Part shown: piece after piece, positions 6,473 to 15,261 of the stretch
Numbering within the stretch: position 1 is the first letter of the stretch
Layout of the letters: every line of letters begins with the position of its first letter
Virus record (IMG/VR): IMGVR_UViG_3300030118_002796
Span: 1-35,255 of that record
DNA length: 35,255 nucleotides
Direction: 5' to 3' (one strand)
Source: a virus
Notes under the pieces: generated by a model
Told to the model about the DNA's origin: nothing
Seen by the model: only the letters and a program-made list of their open reading frames with translations
The model's database searches: none
Translations under genes and position numbers: made by a program

Positions 6473-6588
6473 TGCCATTTTCTAAGTACAGCAAAAAGCA
6501 AAAGAAGCTGGCTGCCTTAGCCCCACCTCGTAAGAAAATAACAGGTGCAGATTTAAAAAAGTTAAGAAAAAAGAAGGGTAAGAAGTAA
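6472..6588 (+). CDS. Tiny Lys-rich protein, 38 aa
   Basis: Begins MPFSKYSKKQKK and ends KKGKK; over a third lysine/arginine. It is bounded on both sides by TAATG overlaps, and the preceding GGGTAAGAAG gives a weak ribosome site. No domain. It belongs to the run of very short basic genes between terL and the adaptor. Confidence 0.6.
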   Translation: MPFSKYSKKQKKLAALAPPRKKITGADLKKLRKKKGKK

Positions 6589-7439
6589 TGGCGAAGACAG
6601 ATCGAGAAAAACTTGAAACATTCGAAAGAATGGATATGCCTCTTCTTGCTAATATTTATAGAAAAAGGGTAAATAAAGGTTCTTCTTCTGGCTCTGGTAG
6701 TCCTAAAGAGCGCAAAGGTGGCCTTGGTTCAAACAAGGGCGCAGCTAGGTATAAGCGCACTTCTGCTGAAGAGAGAAAGAGAATTAACTCTGATGGCCGT
6801 TTTGGTTATTTTGATGAGGTAAATAAGCGTTACATTCCTGCTTTTATTGATTTTATGGATGGCGGCGGTTTTGATACTCGCGGTGATACATTTGAAGGCG
6901 GTGGTCCATTAAGTGGAATAGCAAATGATCTTGGTATTAAGCCATATGGTTCTCAGCGTGATCGTATGTTTGGTGGTCCTGATACATCTATTCCAAGGCC
7001 AAGAGTAAGGCCAACGCAAACCATGCCAGATGAGTTAACTGGTGTTCCATTTAACAACACGCCACCGACCATGCCAGATGAGTTAACTGGTGTTCCATTT
7101 AACAACACGTCACCGATTATGTCAGATGAAGTTAGTGGAGTGCCGTTTAATAATACGCCACCGACTATGCCAGATGAAGTTAGTGGAGTGCCGTTTAATA
7201 ATACGCCAAATCCATTTACTGGCCCAACTTATGATATGGTTATGGATCAAAGCTTTGGTAATATGTCAGGCCGTAATGCTCCTCGTAGAACAAGAAATTA
7301 TCTTAATAGTGACCCAAAGTTTGCCAGATTTATGGAGCTTGTTGAAAGTAATTCGTTAATGCCAAAAAGAAGTATGGAAGAAAATTATCAAATTTACTTA
7401 CAGATGCAGGAATCAGGTAGCCTTGATAAGTTTATGTAA
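6588..7439 (+). CDS. Hypothetical protein with four 16-aa tandem repeats, 283 aa
   Basis: N-terminal 70 residues are Lys/Arg- and Ser/Gly-rich (SSSGSGSPKERKGG); the middle is Gly- and Pro-rich; residues about 145-208 are four copies of a 16-residue unit with the core MPDExxGVPFNNT; the last 60 residues look helical and charged. Probably extended and partly disordered, perhaps a virion component, given its position before the head-tail adaptor. Function unknown. Begins and ends in TAATG overlaps. Confidence 0.7.
   Translation: MAKTDREKLETFERMDMPLLANIYRKRVNKGSSSGSGSPKERKGGLGSNKGAARYKRTSAEERKRINSDGRFGYFDEVNKRYIPAFIDFMDGGGFDTRGDTFEGGGPLSGIANDLGIKPYGSQRDRMFGGPDTSIPRPRVRPTQTMPDELTGVPFNNTPPTMPDELTGVPFNNTSPIMSDEVSGVPFNNTPPTMPDEVSGVPFNNTPNPFTGPTYDMVMDQSFGNMSGRNAPRRTRNYLNSDPKFARFMELVESNSLMPKRSMEENYQIYLQMQESGSLDKFM
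7020..7211 (+). repeat. Four in-frame 48-bp tandem repeats
   Basis: Units at 7020-7067, 7068-7115, 7116-7163 and 7164-7211. Units 1 and 2 differ at one base; units 3 and 4 also resemble each other closely; the two pairs differ at many third-codon positions (GAG/GAA, GGT/GGA, AAC/AAT) while keeping the protein core. Some amino-acid changes separate the pairs (LT versus VS). Confidence 0.9.
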
Positions 7440-7705
7440 TGCCAAGAACAAAAGAAAAAGCCATACGCAAAACAACTAAAGGTAAAGGTCGTAATTACCG
7501 AACGGTAAAAGAAGGCGCTGGCATGACTGCTGCTGGCGTAGCTGCACATAGAAGAAAAAATCCAAAGTCGAAGTTAAAAACGGCTGTAACAAAAAAGAAA
7601 AATTTAACTGCAAAAGAGAAGGCTCGTAAGAAGTCTTTTTGCGCTAGGTCTAGAGGCTGGACAGGTGAACGTGGCAAAGCTGCTCGTAGAAGATGGAATT
7701 GTTAG
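7439..7705 (+). CDS. Small basic conserved protein, 88 aa
   Basis: Very basic throughout. Recognisable elements: NYRTVKEGAGMTAAGVAAHRR, then NPKSKLKTAV, and a C-terminal RKKSFCARSRGW...ARRRWNC with two cysteines. This is a widespread short phage protein pattern of unknown function, usually near structural genes. TAATG start; directly adjacent to the adaptor gene. A DNA-condensing or capsid-associated role is inference from charge and position. Confidence 0.75.
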   Translation: MPRTKEKAIRKTTKGKGRNYRTVKEGAGMTAAGVAAHRRKNPKSKLKTAVTKKKNLTAKEKARKKSFCARSRGWTGERGKAARRRWNC

Positions 7706-8326
7706 ATGGCTTTAACTAATTATACCGAACTAAAAGCTAGTATAGCTGATTTTTTAAACAGAGATGATTTAACGGCAGTCATACCTGATTTTATTACTCT
7801 TGCAGAGTCTGGTATGAATAGAGAAGTTAGGCATTGGCGTATGGAAACAAGAAAAACAGCCGTTTTAGATACGCAATATACAGCTTTACCAACCGACTTT
7901 TTAGAGCCTATTCGTATGTCTTTAAACACGGCTGATACCAATACTTTGGAAATGGTAAACGCTTTTCAAATATCTAATCTTAGGGCGCAAAATCTTAACA
8001 CTACTGGCAGGCCAGTAAATTTTTCTATTCTTGATGGAAGTATTGAAGTGTTTCCATCTCCAGATTCTAACTACACTTTAGAAATGCTTTATTACCAAAA
8101 AATAGATGAATTAGGTAGTGTAAACACATCGAACTGGGTTTTAAGTAATTTTCCAGATGCTTATCTATATGGTTCTTTAGTTCACTCTTCTCCATATTTA
8201 GCAGAAGATAATAGAATACAAACATGGGCAGCGTTGTATCAAAAAGCAATTAATGATATTAATTTAGAGAGTGAGCGGTCAAAAACTAGCGGATCTGGTC
8301 GCAGAATGAAAATTAGGAGTTACTAA
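7706..8326 (+). CDS. Head-tail adaptor protein (SU10/P22 gp4-like)
   Basis: 206 aa. The opening (YTELKASIADFLNRDD...VIPDFITLAESGMNR) and the following ALPTDFLEPIRM segment are typical of adaptor proteins that bind the portal ring and start the short tail. The rest is helical/beta mixed and ends in a basic tail (GSGRRMKIRSY). Starts right after the previous stop. It lies far upstream of the portal in this genome, unlike the usual order. Confidence 0.75.
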   Translation: MALTNYTELKASIADFLNRDDLTAVIPDFITLAESGMNREVRHWRMETRKTAVLDTQYTALPTDFLEPIRMSLNTADTNTLEMVNAFQISNLRAQNLNTTGRPVNFSILDGSIEVFPSPDSNYTLEMLYYQKIDELGSVNTSNWVLSNFPDAYLYGSLVHSSPYLAEDNRIQTWAALYQKAINDINLESERSKTSGSGRRMKIRSY

Positions 8327-8757
8327 TGGCAAGTTTTACGAAAGTTAATGACTTTGTGGTCAATCTAGCTAACAATATGGATCTTGATAGCGACACTCTA
8401 AAAATTGCGTTGTCTAATACAGATCCATCTAGTGGAACAGATGTGAGGGGTGACGGTGACGGTGTTTTAGCTAACATTACAGAAATATCTTATACCAATT
8501 TATCAGATAGAACTTTACAAAGTGTTTCATCTACTCAAACGTCAGGAACTTATAAACTATCAGCAAATGATTTACAGCTTACAGCGTCAGGCGGCTCTGT
8601 AGCAGCTTTTAGGTACGTTATAGTTTATAATGATACACCCACTTCTCCAGCCGATCCTGTCATTGGCTATTATGATTATGGGTCATCTTTGACATTAAAT
8701 GATGGCGATACCTTCACGGTTGATTTTGGCACAAACGGAATTTTAACCCTTACATAA
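8326..8757 (+). CDS. Putative virion structural protein, 143 aa
   Basis: Beta-rich, Ser/Thr/Gly-rich sequence beginning MASFTKVNDFVVNLAN, with LKIALSNTDPSS near residue 25-37. Marine phages often carry relatives in this position before fibre genes. Likely a decoration or small tail protein, but no enzymatic motif is present. TAATG overlap with the adaptor. Confidence 0.65.
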   Translation: MASFTKVNDFVVNLANNMDLDSDTLKIALSNTDPSSGTDVRGDGDGVLANITEISYTNLSDRTLQSVSSTQTSGTYKLSANDLQLTASGGSVAAFRYVIVYNDTPTSPADPVIGYYDYGSSLTLNDGDTFTVDFGTNGILTLT

Positions 8758-8770
8758 ATAAGGTAGAGCA

Positions 8771-10273
8771 ATGGCTAATGTCTTAGCGAATAGAGTTAAA
8801 GTAACTACCAGCACAACGGGTACAGGCACTATTACATTAGGAAGCGCAGTTGACGGTTTTCAAACTTTTGCGGATGGTGGTATTTCGAATGGTGATGTTG
8901 TTCGTTACGTTATTACAGATGGAACAGATTTTGAAATAGGAACAGGAACCTATACGGCTTCTGGAACTACCCTATCCAGATCACTTACTGAAAGCTCTAC
9001 TGGCTCACTTCTTGATCTGTCTGGATCTAATGTTGAAGTTTTTATTTCGGCGGCTAATGAAGATTTGGTCCGAGCAGATACTTCAGGATTAACAAGTGAT
9101 CAATTTTGTAGAAGTGACGTAGCTGACACGATAACAGGAACCTTGACTATTGGAGGTAGCACCACCGAAAAAATCATCTTAAATGGAGCTAGTACCCCTT
9201 ATATTCGATGGCAAGAGAGTTCGACGGACAAGGCTTACATTCAGTGGAATTCTTCGGGGTATTTTGATTTTAGAAACCAAGAGACAGGTACTTTTAATTT
9301 TCAATCAACGGTTAGCAACTACTCCGCTGATATTTTTCTCACAAGAAACGACACAAGTACTGTTACTGATAATATTCTTGGCAGTATTAACTTTGGACAC
9401 ACAGATGGTAGTTATGATCCACCCGTAGGCCAAGACACAACTGACAGTGCTGCGCGTATTGTAGCAAGAGCAGCAGAGACAACAGGTTCTGGTGACGATG
9501 GTTCTAAATTACAGTTCTACACTAAGCCCATAAACACTAACAAAAACTCGCCCAATGTTGAGGCAATGAGAATTGACCCAGATGGCCATGTTCGCGCTCT
9601 TGGTGATATGACTGTTTCAGGTACACTTAGCGCAAGCATATCTATATCTGCAAGCGATATACCATCAACTCTTAACGCCACAACATTTAACGGTGATGTA
9701 ACCGTTGGCACTACTTCAGCCGATCATCAGCTAAAACTTTATAAAGCCGACAACAACGTAAGTGATCACCTACAATTCCATGTAGGATCTACCCGAATTG
9801 GTGAAATTGGTGGTGAGGATACCACTTGGCTTCGTATCAATCAGGAAACTGCTAAGAACATTTACACCCCAAGGATCATAAGGGCTGACGGTGGGTTTCA
9901 AGCAGCTAGCACTATTTGCGCCCATGTTTCTGATACAAATACTTACCTTCAGTTTCATGCAAATGATCAATTCAGAGTGGTTACTGGCGGTGCTGAAAGG
10001 ATGGAAGTCAATAACTCAAACACCACTATAGCAAATAACTTAGTTATTAGTGGAGGTTTTCCTGTTCCTGCCTCTTCAAATCTTGTCGGAACTTATGGGT
10101 TTTTCTACGACACAAGTAGTATTGCAAATAACGCAACACGCGCAGGGTCTGCTTTACAATGGTCAGGTGTTACGGCGTCTGGCACAGATAAACAGGGAGC
10201 GCCTAGTGGTACTTGGCGCTGTATGGGCTATGGTAGCGGCTCTCAAAATACTCTTTGGGTAAGGATTTCATAA
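8771..10273 (+). CDS. Tail fibre / receptor-binding protein, 500 aa
   Basis: Long Ser/Thr/Gly/Asn-rich protein. The N-terminus (about 1-100) has the beta-rich layout of fibre attachment domains ([21 protein letters not shown]); the middle contains repeated short beta segments such as [14 protein letters not shown]; the C-terminus ([11 protein letters not shown]...LWVRIS) resembles the terminal part of lambdoid and marine fibres. Expected to be a trimer that binds the host surface. AAGG-type ribosome site 7 nt before ATG. The following gene looks like its assembly chaperone, which supports this call. Confidence 0.8.
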   Translation: MANVLANRVKVTTSTTGTGTITLGSAVDGFQTFADGGISNGDVVRYVITDGTDFEIGTGTYTASGTTLSRSLTESSTGSLLDLSGSNVEVFISAANEDLVRADTSGLTSDQFCRSDVADTITGTLTIGGSTTEKIILNGASTPYIRWQESSTDKAYIQWNSSGYFDFRNQETGTFNFQSTVSNYSADIFLTRNDTSTVTDNILGSINFGHTDGSYDPPVGQDTTDSAARIVARAAETTGSGDDGSKLQFYTKPINTNKNSPNVEAMRIDPDGHVRALGDMTVSGTLSASISISASDIPSTLNATTFNGDVTVGTTSADHQLKLYKADNNVSDHLQFHVGSTRIGEIGGEDTTWLRINQETAKNIYTPRIIRADGGFQAASTICAHVSDTNTYLQFHANDQFRVVTGGAERMEVNNSNTTIANNLVISGGFPVPASSNLVGTYGFFYDTSSIANNATRAGSALQWSGVTASGTDKQGAPSGTWRCMGYGSGSQNTLWVRIS

Positions 10274-10698
10274 TGGGCGCTATAAGTCTTGAAATTGCAG
10301 AAGTTCGCAACGCAGTATCTCTAAATGCTGAAAACACATTATTTGATTGTGAGATTAATCATCCAACTTATGGTTGGATACCGTATACACTTAATCCTGA
10401 TGATGAAGACAATCACGTCAACAACGATGATTTAAGGACATTAATAGGTTCCAACTTCACGGCGTATACTGCTCCGACACAAGAAGAGTTGGATGCACAA
10501 GCTGCTGCCTTAGTTCGTGCGGAACGTGATAATAAATTAGTTACAGAGGTTGATCCGATAGTATCAAATCCATTGCGTTGGGCTGATCTTTCAACTGAAA
10601 AACAAAATGAGTGGTCTACATATAGAACAGCTTTATTAAATGTTCCTCAACAATCTGGCTTTCCTCATAATGTGGTTTGGCCTACGAAGCCTGATTAA
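10273..10698 (+). CDS. Tail fibre assembly chaperone-like protein, 141 aa
   Basis: Begins [15 protein letters not shown]; contains an acidic middle with NPDDEDNHVNND, a helical AALVRAERDNKLV...DPIVSNPLRWADLS segment and ends VWPTKPD. The arrangement 'RAxRdxxLxxxDpxvsnplRW...yR.aLlnvpqqxgfP..vvWP' is typical of phage tail assembly chaperones placed after fibre genes. I chose the ATG in the TAATG overlap, 8 nt after AAGGA, rather than an upstream TTG. Role: folding or attaching the preceding fibre. Confidence 0.8.
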   Translation: MGAISLEIAEVRNAVSLNAENTLFDCEINHPTYGWIPYTLNPDDEDNHVNNDDLRTLIGSNFTAYTAPTQEELDAQAAALVRAERDNKLVTEVDPIVSNPLRWADLSTEKQNEWSTYRTALLNVPQQSGFPHNVVWPTKPD

Positions 10699-11441
10699 TG
10701 TTAGGCTTTTCTCCATTAGCATCTGCCCCTCTAGCGGCTGTAGGTGAAACAGGAGAGAGTTTTTCTCTATCTGTGGATGCAGGGTCTTTTGCCACAACAG
10801 GCCAAGCCGTTAATTTTCAAAAAGCTTTACTTTTAGATGCACAAGCAGGGCTAATTACACTTAGTGTACATGGCGCAGCAAAAATAATAACTGAATTTGT
10901 GCCTGACGGACAATTTGTTGTAACTGGCAATGATGTTTCTCTTATTATTTCTCTTGCTGGACCAGCCGCACATGGAACCTTTACCCTAACTGGTCAAAAT
11001 GTAAGTTTATTAAAAAATATTACTTTTGACGGATTAACTACTGGTAGTTTTACTTTAACTGGTCAACCAATAACTTTTGATTTTAGTATAGCAGCGGTCA
11101 ATGGCTCTTTTGTTTTTACTGGTCAAGAAATTACAGAAGATATTTCTGACAAAGTAAGCGCTGGAACTTTTACAGTCACCTTTAATGATGCTGTTCTAGA
11201 ACGAGCAAGGGTAATATCAGCGGATCTTGGGCAATTTACCTATCAAGGTCATTCTGTTGCGTTTAAAGGTTTTTTTGATGTTTCTGATTTGCCAGAAAAA
11301 ATATATACAGAGCAAATTGTTGCTTCCGAAATATACACTGAGCAAGTCGTTGCATTATCAATTTTTACTGAACAAACCATTCCAGTAGAAAATTGGACTG
11401 ACGTTAATACCGAGAGTGAAACATGGACGGATGCAGCATAA
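10698..11441 (+). CDS. Repetitive beta-rich structural protein, 247 aa
   Basis: Starts MLGFSPLASAPLA, a leader I know from marine phage structural proteins. From about residue 25 to 205 it repeats a beta motif with the core G-x-F-x-x-T-G-Q-x-V about every 20-30 residues (for example GTFTLTGQNVSL, GSFTLTGQPITF, GSFVFTGQEITE). The C-terminus has three near-10-residue repeats (IYTEQIVASE, IYTEQVVALS, IFTEQTIPVE). Probably a tail fibre or virion surface protein. TAATG overlap with the chaperone gene. Confidence 0.7.
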   Translation: MLGFSPLASAPLAAVGETGESFSLSVDAGSFATTGQAVNFQKALLLDAQAGLITLSVHGAAKIITEFVPDGQFVVTGNDVSLIISLAGPAAHGTFTLTGQNVSLLKNITFDGLTTGSFTLTGQPITFDFSIAAVNGSFVFTGQEITEDISDKVSAGTFTVTFNDAVLERARVISADLGQFTYQGHSVAFKGFFDVSDLPEKIYTEQIVASEIYTEQVVALSIFTEQTIPVENWTDVNTESETWTDAA

Positions 11442-11473
11442 CGTGATAAGATGATGATAATTAGGAGATAACT

Positions 11474-12202
11474 ATGGCAATAACAATTACTAAGCCTACA
11501 GTCGGCGGCAGCGAGGACACATGGGGGTCTACTATAAATACGGCTCTCGATACTATAGTAGATGCTGCTAATGGTACAACAGGATTAATAGAGCCTAATT
11601 TGACCGAAGGCTCTTGGCAAATTGGCTCAACGGCTGTTACGCCAAGTGCAGCCGATCTAAACATTTTAGATGGCCTTGCCGCTGAGAGTGTTACTGTAAC
11701 AGAGCTTGGGCATTTAAGTGGCGTTACTTCTGATATTCAAACACAGTTGGATGCTAAACAGGTATCTAATGCCATACTTGATGATTTATCTGGGTTAACG
11801 CAAGCTGCTAACAAGATCCCTTACTTTAACGCCGCTGATACCGCTAGTACACTAAGTTTTGTTGATGAAGATAATATGTCATCTAACAGTGATACGGCTG
11901 TTCCTAGTCAGCAATCTGTCAAAGCATATGTGGATGCTAACAGTGGTGACAGTGTTACTTTTAGTGCATCTGGTGGGCAGGCTGATGTGGGTGGTCTACA
12001 AATTCGATTTGGTACATTTAGTAGCACAACGGATAACAACCAGAGCGTTACCTTTGATACAGCTTTCAGTACAGCGTGTCTTGTTGTTACTACAAGTTTT
12101 GGAATGGTAGATATAACCAGTAAAACCACAACAGGTTTTACTGCAAACAGACTTGATGAACACGCTAGTAGTACTTGTGAATACATAGCAATAGGCCACT
12201 AA
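11474..12202 (+). CDS. Short tail fibre/tail spike-like protein, 242 aa
   Basis: N-terminus MAITITKPTVGGSEDTWGST is typical of tail-fibre connector domains, followed by ADLNILDGL and a VPSQQSVKAYVDA segment common in phage fibres. The last 80 residues (QIRFGTF...VTFDTAFSTACLVVTTS...IAIGH) match the layout of the Gp53-like C-terminal fibre domain, which likely contacts the receptor. AGGAG ribosome site before ATG. A second receptor-binding protein alongside the 500-aa fibre. Confidence 0.75.
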   Translation: MAITITKPTVGGSEDTWGSTINTALDTIVDAANGTTGLIEPNLTEGSWQIGSTAVTPSAADLNILDGLAAESVTVTELGHLSGVTSDIQTQLDAKQVSNAILDDLSGLTQAANKIPYFNAADTASTLSFVDEDNMSSNSDTAVPSQQSVKAYVDANSGDSVTFSASGGQADVGGLQIRFGTFSSTTDNNQSVTFDTAFSTACLVVTTSFGMVDITSKTTTGFTANRLDEHASSTCEYIAIGH

Positions 12203-12212
12203 AAGGTGAGAA

Positions 12213-14042
12213 ATGCCATTAGTACCATTAAATATACCATCTGGGTTTTATCGCAACGGAACAGAATACGAGCAAAGCAACCGATGGCGTGACGGTAGCC
12301 TTGTAAGATGGCGTGATGGTTCTTTGCGTCCTGTCGGCGGATGGCAACAACGTAAGGCAGGTTTTTGCACAAACCCAGTTAGAGGTACACACGCTTGGGA
12401 GGCTGAAGGTGGCACAGCTTATTTTGCTGGTGGTTCACATAGCGAATTAAAAATTATGACTGGTGCTGGAATTGCTACAGATATAACTATAGCTGGTTTA
12501 GCTACTGGTAGAGAAGATGCAGCATTAAATTTAGGGTATAGCGGTGGATTTTATGGAACTGGTTATTATGGAACAACTAGACCTTCTACTGGTACATATT
12601 CTGAAGCAACAAGCTGGAGTTTAGATAATTTTGGTGAAGATTTAGTTGCTTGTCACTTTGATGATGGTCGTATTTTGATTTGGGATACTTCTGTTGCGCC
12701 AGCATCCGCGTCTGTTTTAACCAATGCGCCACCAAACAATCTTGGTATTATTGTTACCGAAGAAAGATTTATTTTTGCGCTAGGTGCAGACGGCGATCCT
12801 AGACAAGTTAAATGGTGTGATAAAGAAGCTAATACCACTTGGACGGCTGCGGCAACAAATGAAGCTGGAGATATAATACTTCAAACAAGCGGTCAAATTA
12901 TGCAAGGCATTAGAACCAGAGGCCAGACGCTTATTATTACAGACACAGACGCACATAGCGCAAAATATATTGGACCACCTTATGTTTACGGATTTGACAG
13001 AGTTGGCACTTCTTGTGGCGCTGTTTCAAGAATGAGTGCAGTAGACACTGACATGGGTGCTTTTTGGATGGGGCAAAAAGGCTTCTTTATGTTTGATGGT
13101 AACTCAGTGCGTGAAATTCCATGTCAAGTGCATGACTATGTTTTTGATGATCTTAATGTAAATCAACAGTCAAAAATTTGGGCGTTTAGTAATACTGAAT
13201 TTTCTGAAATTTGGTGGTTTTATCCTTCATCTTCAAGCACAGAAATTGATCGTTATGTAGCTTATGATTTGTTAGAAAATCATTGGCTTATAGGAAATCT
13301 TAGTAGAACAAGCGGAGTACAAAGGGGTGTATTTAGAAATCCTATTTTGTGTGGCGAAAATGTTCAGACAATTACTTATAACGTAACTGTAGCTGATGAT
13401 AGTGGGAATAAATATTATTTATCAACCTATTCAGGATCAGCGCCAACAATTTCTTTAATTAAGGGAAATACTTATATTTTTGATCAATCTGATAGTTCTA
13501 ATGACGGTCATCCATTACAATTTTCTACTACATCTAATGGTACTCATGGTGGTGGAGCAGCATACACAACTGGGGTGACAGTAGTAGGAACGGCGGGTCA
13601 ATCTGGTAGTTACGTTCAAATAGTTACTTCAGATAGTACACCGTCAACGCTTTATTATTATTGCACAAATCATAGTAATATGGGTGGCACAGCAAATGTT
13701 GTTGAGCCAGTTACAGTTTATAATCACGAACAAGGTTTAAATTATGATAGTGGTTCTGTTTTTTGCGAGACAGGCCCCATATCTATTGGTAATGGAGATC
13801 AAGTTACAAAAGTAACCGAAGTTATACCTGATGAGCTAACACAAGGGGATGTTGATTTAAAATTTAAAACAAGATTTCATCCAAATGGCTCTGAAACAAC
13901 TCATGGCGCATTTAATCCAAGCAATCCAACGTCAGTCAGATTTACTGGTCGGCAAGTAAGAATGAGGGTTGAAGGAGATCAAGCTGCAAAATGGCGTGTT
14001 GGAACAATGCGATTAGAGACAAAAGCTGGGGGGCGTAGATAG
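12213..14042 (+). CDS. gp10-like tail/DNA stabilisation protein with inserted cupredoxin-like domain
   Basis: 609 aa. Residues 1-380 and 500-609 match the packaged-DNA stabilisation/tail hub type of marine podoviruses (opening PLNIPSGFYRNGTEYEQSNRW, then VRWRDGSLRPVGGWQ; closing GNGDQVTKVTEVIPDE). Between them, about residues 385-498, is a separate beta domain with H433 (GHPLQF) and C484-x2-H487-x2-M490 (YYYCTNHSNMGG), the ligand spacing of amicyanin-type blue copper proteins. The insert interrupts the host fold between GVFRNPILCG and VYNHEQGLN. Copper binding is inferred from ligands only. AAGGTGAG precedes ATG; the stop overlaps the next GTG. Confidence 0.82.
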   Translation: MPLVPLNIPSGFYRNGTEYEQSNRWRDGSLVRWRDGSLRPVGGWQQRKAGFCTNPVRGTHAWEAEGGTAYFAGGSHSELKIMTGAGIATDITIAGLATGREDAALNLGYSGGFYGTGYYGTTRPSTGTYSEATSWSLDNFGEDLVACHFDDGRILIWDTSVAPASASVLTNAPPNNLGIIVTEERFIFALGADGDPRQVKWCDKEANTTWTAAATNEAGDIILQTSGQIMQGIRTRGQTLIITDTDAHSAKYIGPPYVYGFDRVGTSCGAVSRMSAVDTDMGAFWMGQKGFFMFDGNSVREIPCQVHDYVFDDLNVNQQSKIWAFSNTEFSEIWWFYPSSSSTEIDRYVAYDLLENHWLIGNLSRTSGVQRGVFRNPILCGENVQTITYNVTVADDSGNKYYLSTYSGSAPTISLIKGNTYIFDQSDSSNDGHPLQFSTTSNGTHGGGAAYTTGVTVVGTAGQSGSYVQIVTSDSTPSTLYYYCTNHSNMGGTANVVEPVTVYNHEQGLNYDSGSVFCETGPISIGNGDQVTKVTEVIPDELTQGDVDLKFKTRFHPNGSETTHGAFNPSNPTSVRFTGRQVRMRVEGDQAAKWRVGTMRLETKAGGRR

Positions 14043-14389
14043 TGCCAGTTACACCACCAGTTATAGGTACAGATATTCGTCAATGGGGCAGAGAGCTTAA
14101 TTTGTTTTTAAGTAGAAATTTGGGAAAACTATTTTTTAAACAGTCTGACGATATTCCAGCCGATAATGGTATTTTTCTTTGGGATGAGGAAAGAAACTAT
14201 CCAGTAGTTTCAGCGCAAAATGAATTTAAACAGGTGGCTATGAAACAAACCACACCTAGCTCAAGTGTTGGTGCGGCTGGTGATGGGGCTGGCATGATAG
14301 CTTGGGATATTAATTATATTTATATTTGTACGGCTGCATATGATGGAAGCACAGCGATTTGGAAGAGGGTAGCATTGTCTACATATTAA
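14042..14389 (+). CDS. Conserved structural-region protein, 115 aa
   Basis: Starts with GTG sharing one base with the TAG stop of the tail gene (TAGTG). Sequence begins MPVTPPVIGTDIRQWGRELN; the C-terminal half (GMIAWDINYIYICTAAYDGSTAIWKRVAL) resembles small fibre-head or tail-knob domains seen in many phages. Likely a minor tail protein. No enzymatic motif. Confidence 0.65.
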   Translation: MPVTPPVIGTDIRQWGRELNLFLSRNLGKLFFKQSDDIPADNGIFLWDEERNYPVVSAQNEFKQVAMKQTTPSSSVGAAGDGAGMIAWDINYIYICTAAYDGSTAIWKRVALSTY

Positions 14390-14764
14390 ATGCCTAAAGA
14401 TACACAAGTAAATGAATTAGAAAGATGTCGCCCTTGGATAGAGGCGGCTTTAGAGTATTCTGGCGGAACACATAATTTTGAAGATGTGGCAAAAGGTATT
14501 GTTGAAGGCAATATGCAACTTTGGCCTACGCCAAGGGGGTGCATTGTTACAGAAATTGTGATATATCCTAGAAAAAAGGTATTAAACGTGTTTTTAGGCG
14601 GTGGAGAACTAGATCAGTTGTTAGATATGCACAATGATGTTACAGCTTGGGCTAAGAGCTATGGATGTGAGGCATTGACGATTACAGGTCGTTTTGGATG
14701 GAAGAAACCCTTGAAGGCGCATGGCTGGAAGCCACTGCACGCTTCATTTCAAAAGGAGATATAA
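14390..14764 (+). CDS. Conserved phage protein, 124 aa, possibly GNAT-like
   Basis: Pattern ELERCRPWIEAALEYSGGTH, then QLWPTPRGCIVTEIVIYPRKKVLNVFLGGG and CEALTITGRFGWKKPLKAHGW. I recognise this layout from a conserved protein located between tail and ejection genes in many phages. The central strand-turn-strand and C-terminal GWKK..KAHGW recall acetyltransferase-like folds, but no acetyl-CoA binding motif is clear, so this is tentative. Abuts the previous stop. Confidence 0.7.
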   Translation: MPKDTQVNELERCRPWIEAALEYSGGTHNFEDVAKGIVEGNMQLWPTPRGCIVTEIVIYPRKKVLNVFLGGGELDQLLDMHNDVTAWAKSYGCEALTITGRFGWKKPLKAHGWKPLHASFQKEI

Positions 14765-14765
14765 G

Positions 14766-15260
14766 ATGAGTGGTGGTAAAGGGGGCAGCAGCACTGTTGA
14801 GACAACTGTACCAGAATATATAGAAAACGCAGCCAAATCTAATTTAGCGCTTGCTGATAAAATATCTAATATAGGGTACACCCCTTATTATGGTCCAGAT
14901 GTAGCTGCTTTTAGCCCTATGCAAGAGGCTGCATTTCAAAATACGCAAGATGCCGCTTCAGCATTTGGTATGAATACAGGGGCAGGAAGTTATGTACCAG
15001 AAGCAACAGAGTTTGCTGGTGGCGTTAAGGGGCTATCATCCGCTCCTTTATTTGAGCAGTCTGTTGAAAACCTAGCTAAGTTTAGGCCAGCGCAAAGTCA
15101 GTATATAGATACATTTTTTATGAATCCTCAAACGGGTGAGGCAGGTTCAAATGCTGCGCCCTTGGGAAGCGCAGAAAGTTTTACCCCTACAGATTATACA
15201 AATAACTCACCGTTAGGGGTTCAACCTATATCAAAAGACGCAATGACGAGGGGTAAGTAA
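14766..15260 (+). CDS. Putative internal virion protein, 164 aa
   Basis: Start set at the ATG with AAGGAG 6-7 nt upstream; an earlier in-frame ATG at 14721 lies within the preceding gene. Begins MSGGKGGSSTVETTVPEYIE and contains GYTPYYGPDVAAFSPMQEAAF, a segment typical of marine podovirus ejection-associated proteins. Ends 1 nt before the 302-aa gene, whose sequence continues the same style; the pair may be split from one protein found in other phages. Confidence 0.65.
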   Translation: MSGGKGGSSTVETTVPEYIENAAKSNLALADKISNIGYTPYYGPDVAAFSPMQEAAFQNTQDAASAFGMNTGAGSYVPEATEFAGGVKGLSSAPLFEQSVENLAKFRPAQSQYIDTFFMNPQTGEAGSNAAPLGSAESFTPTDYTNNSPLGVQPISKDAMTRGK

Positions 15261-15261
15261 C

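Noticed and set aside
6170-6478. Minus-strand open frame over the basic-protein genes
   Set aside because: It is the antisense shadow of Lys-rich genes that have good overlaps and conserved patterns on the plus strand.
7090-7359. Second plus-strand frame through the 48-bp repeats
   Set aside because: Open only because 48 is a multiple of three and the repeat lacks stops in that frame; the main frame carries the conserved protein repeat.
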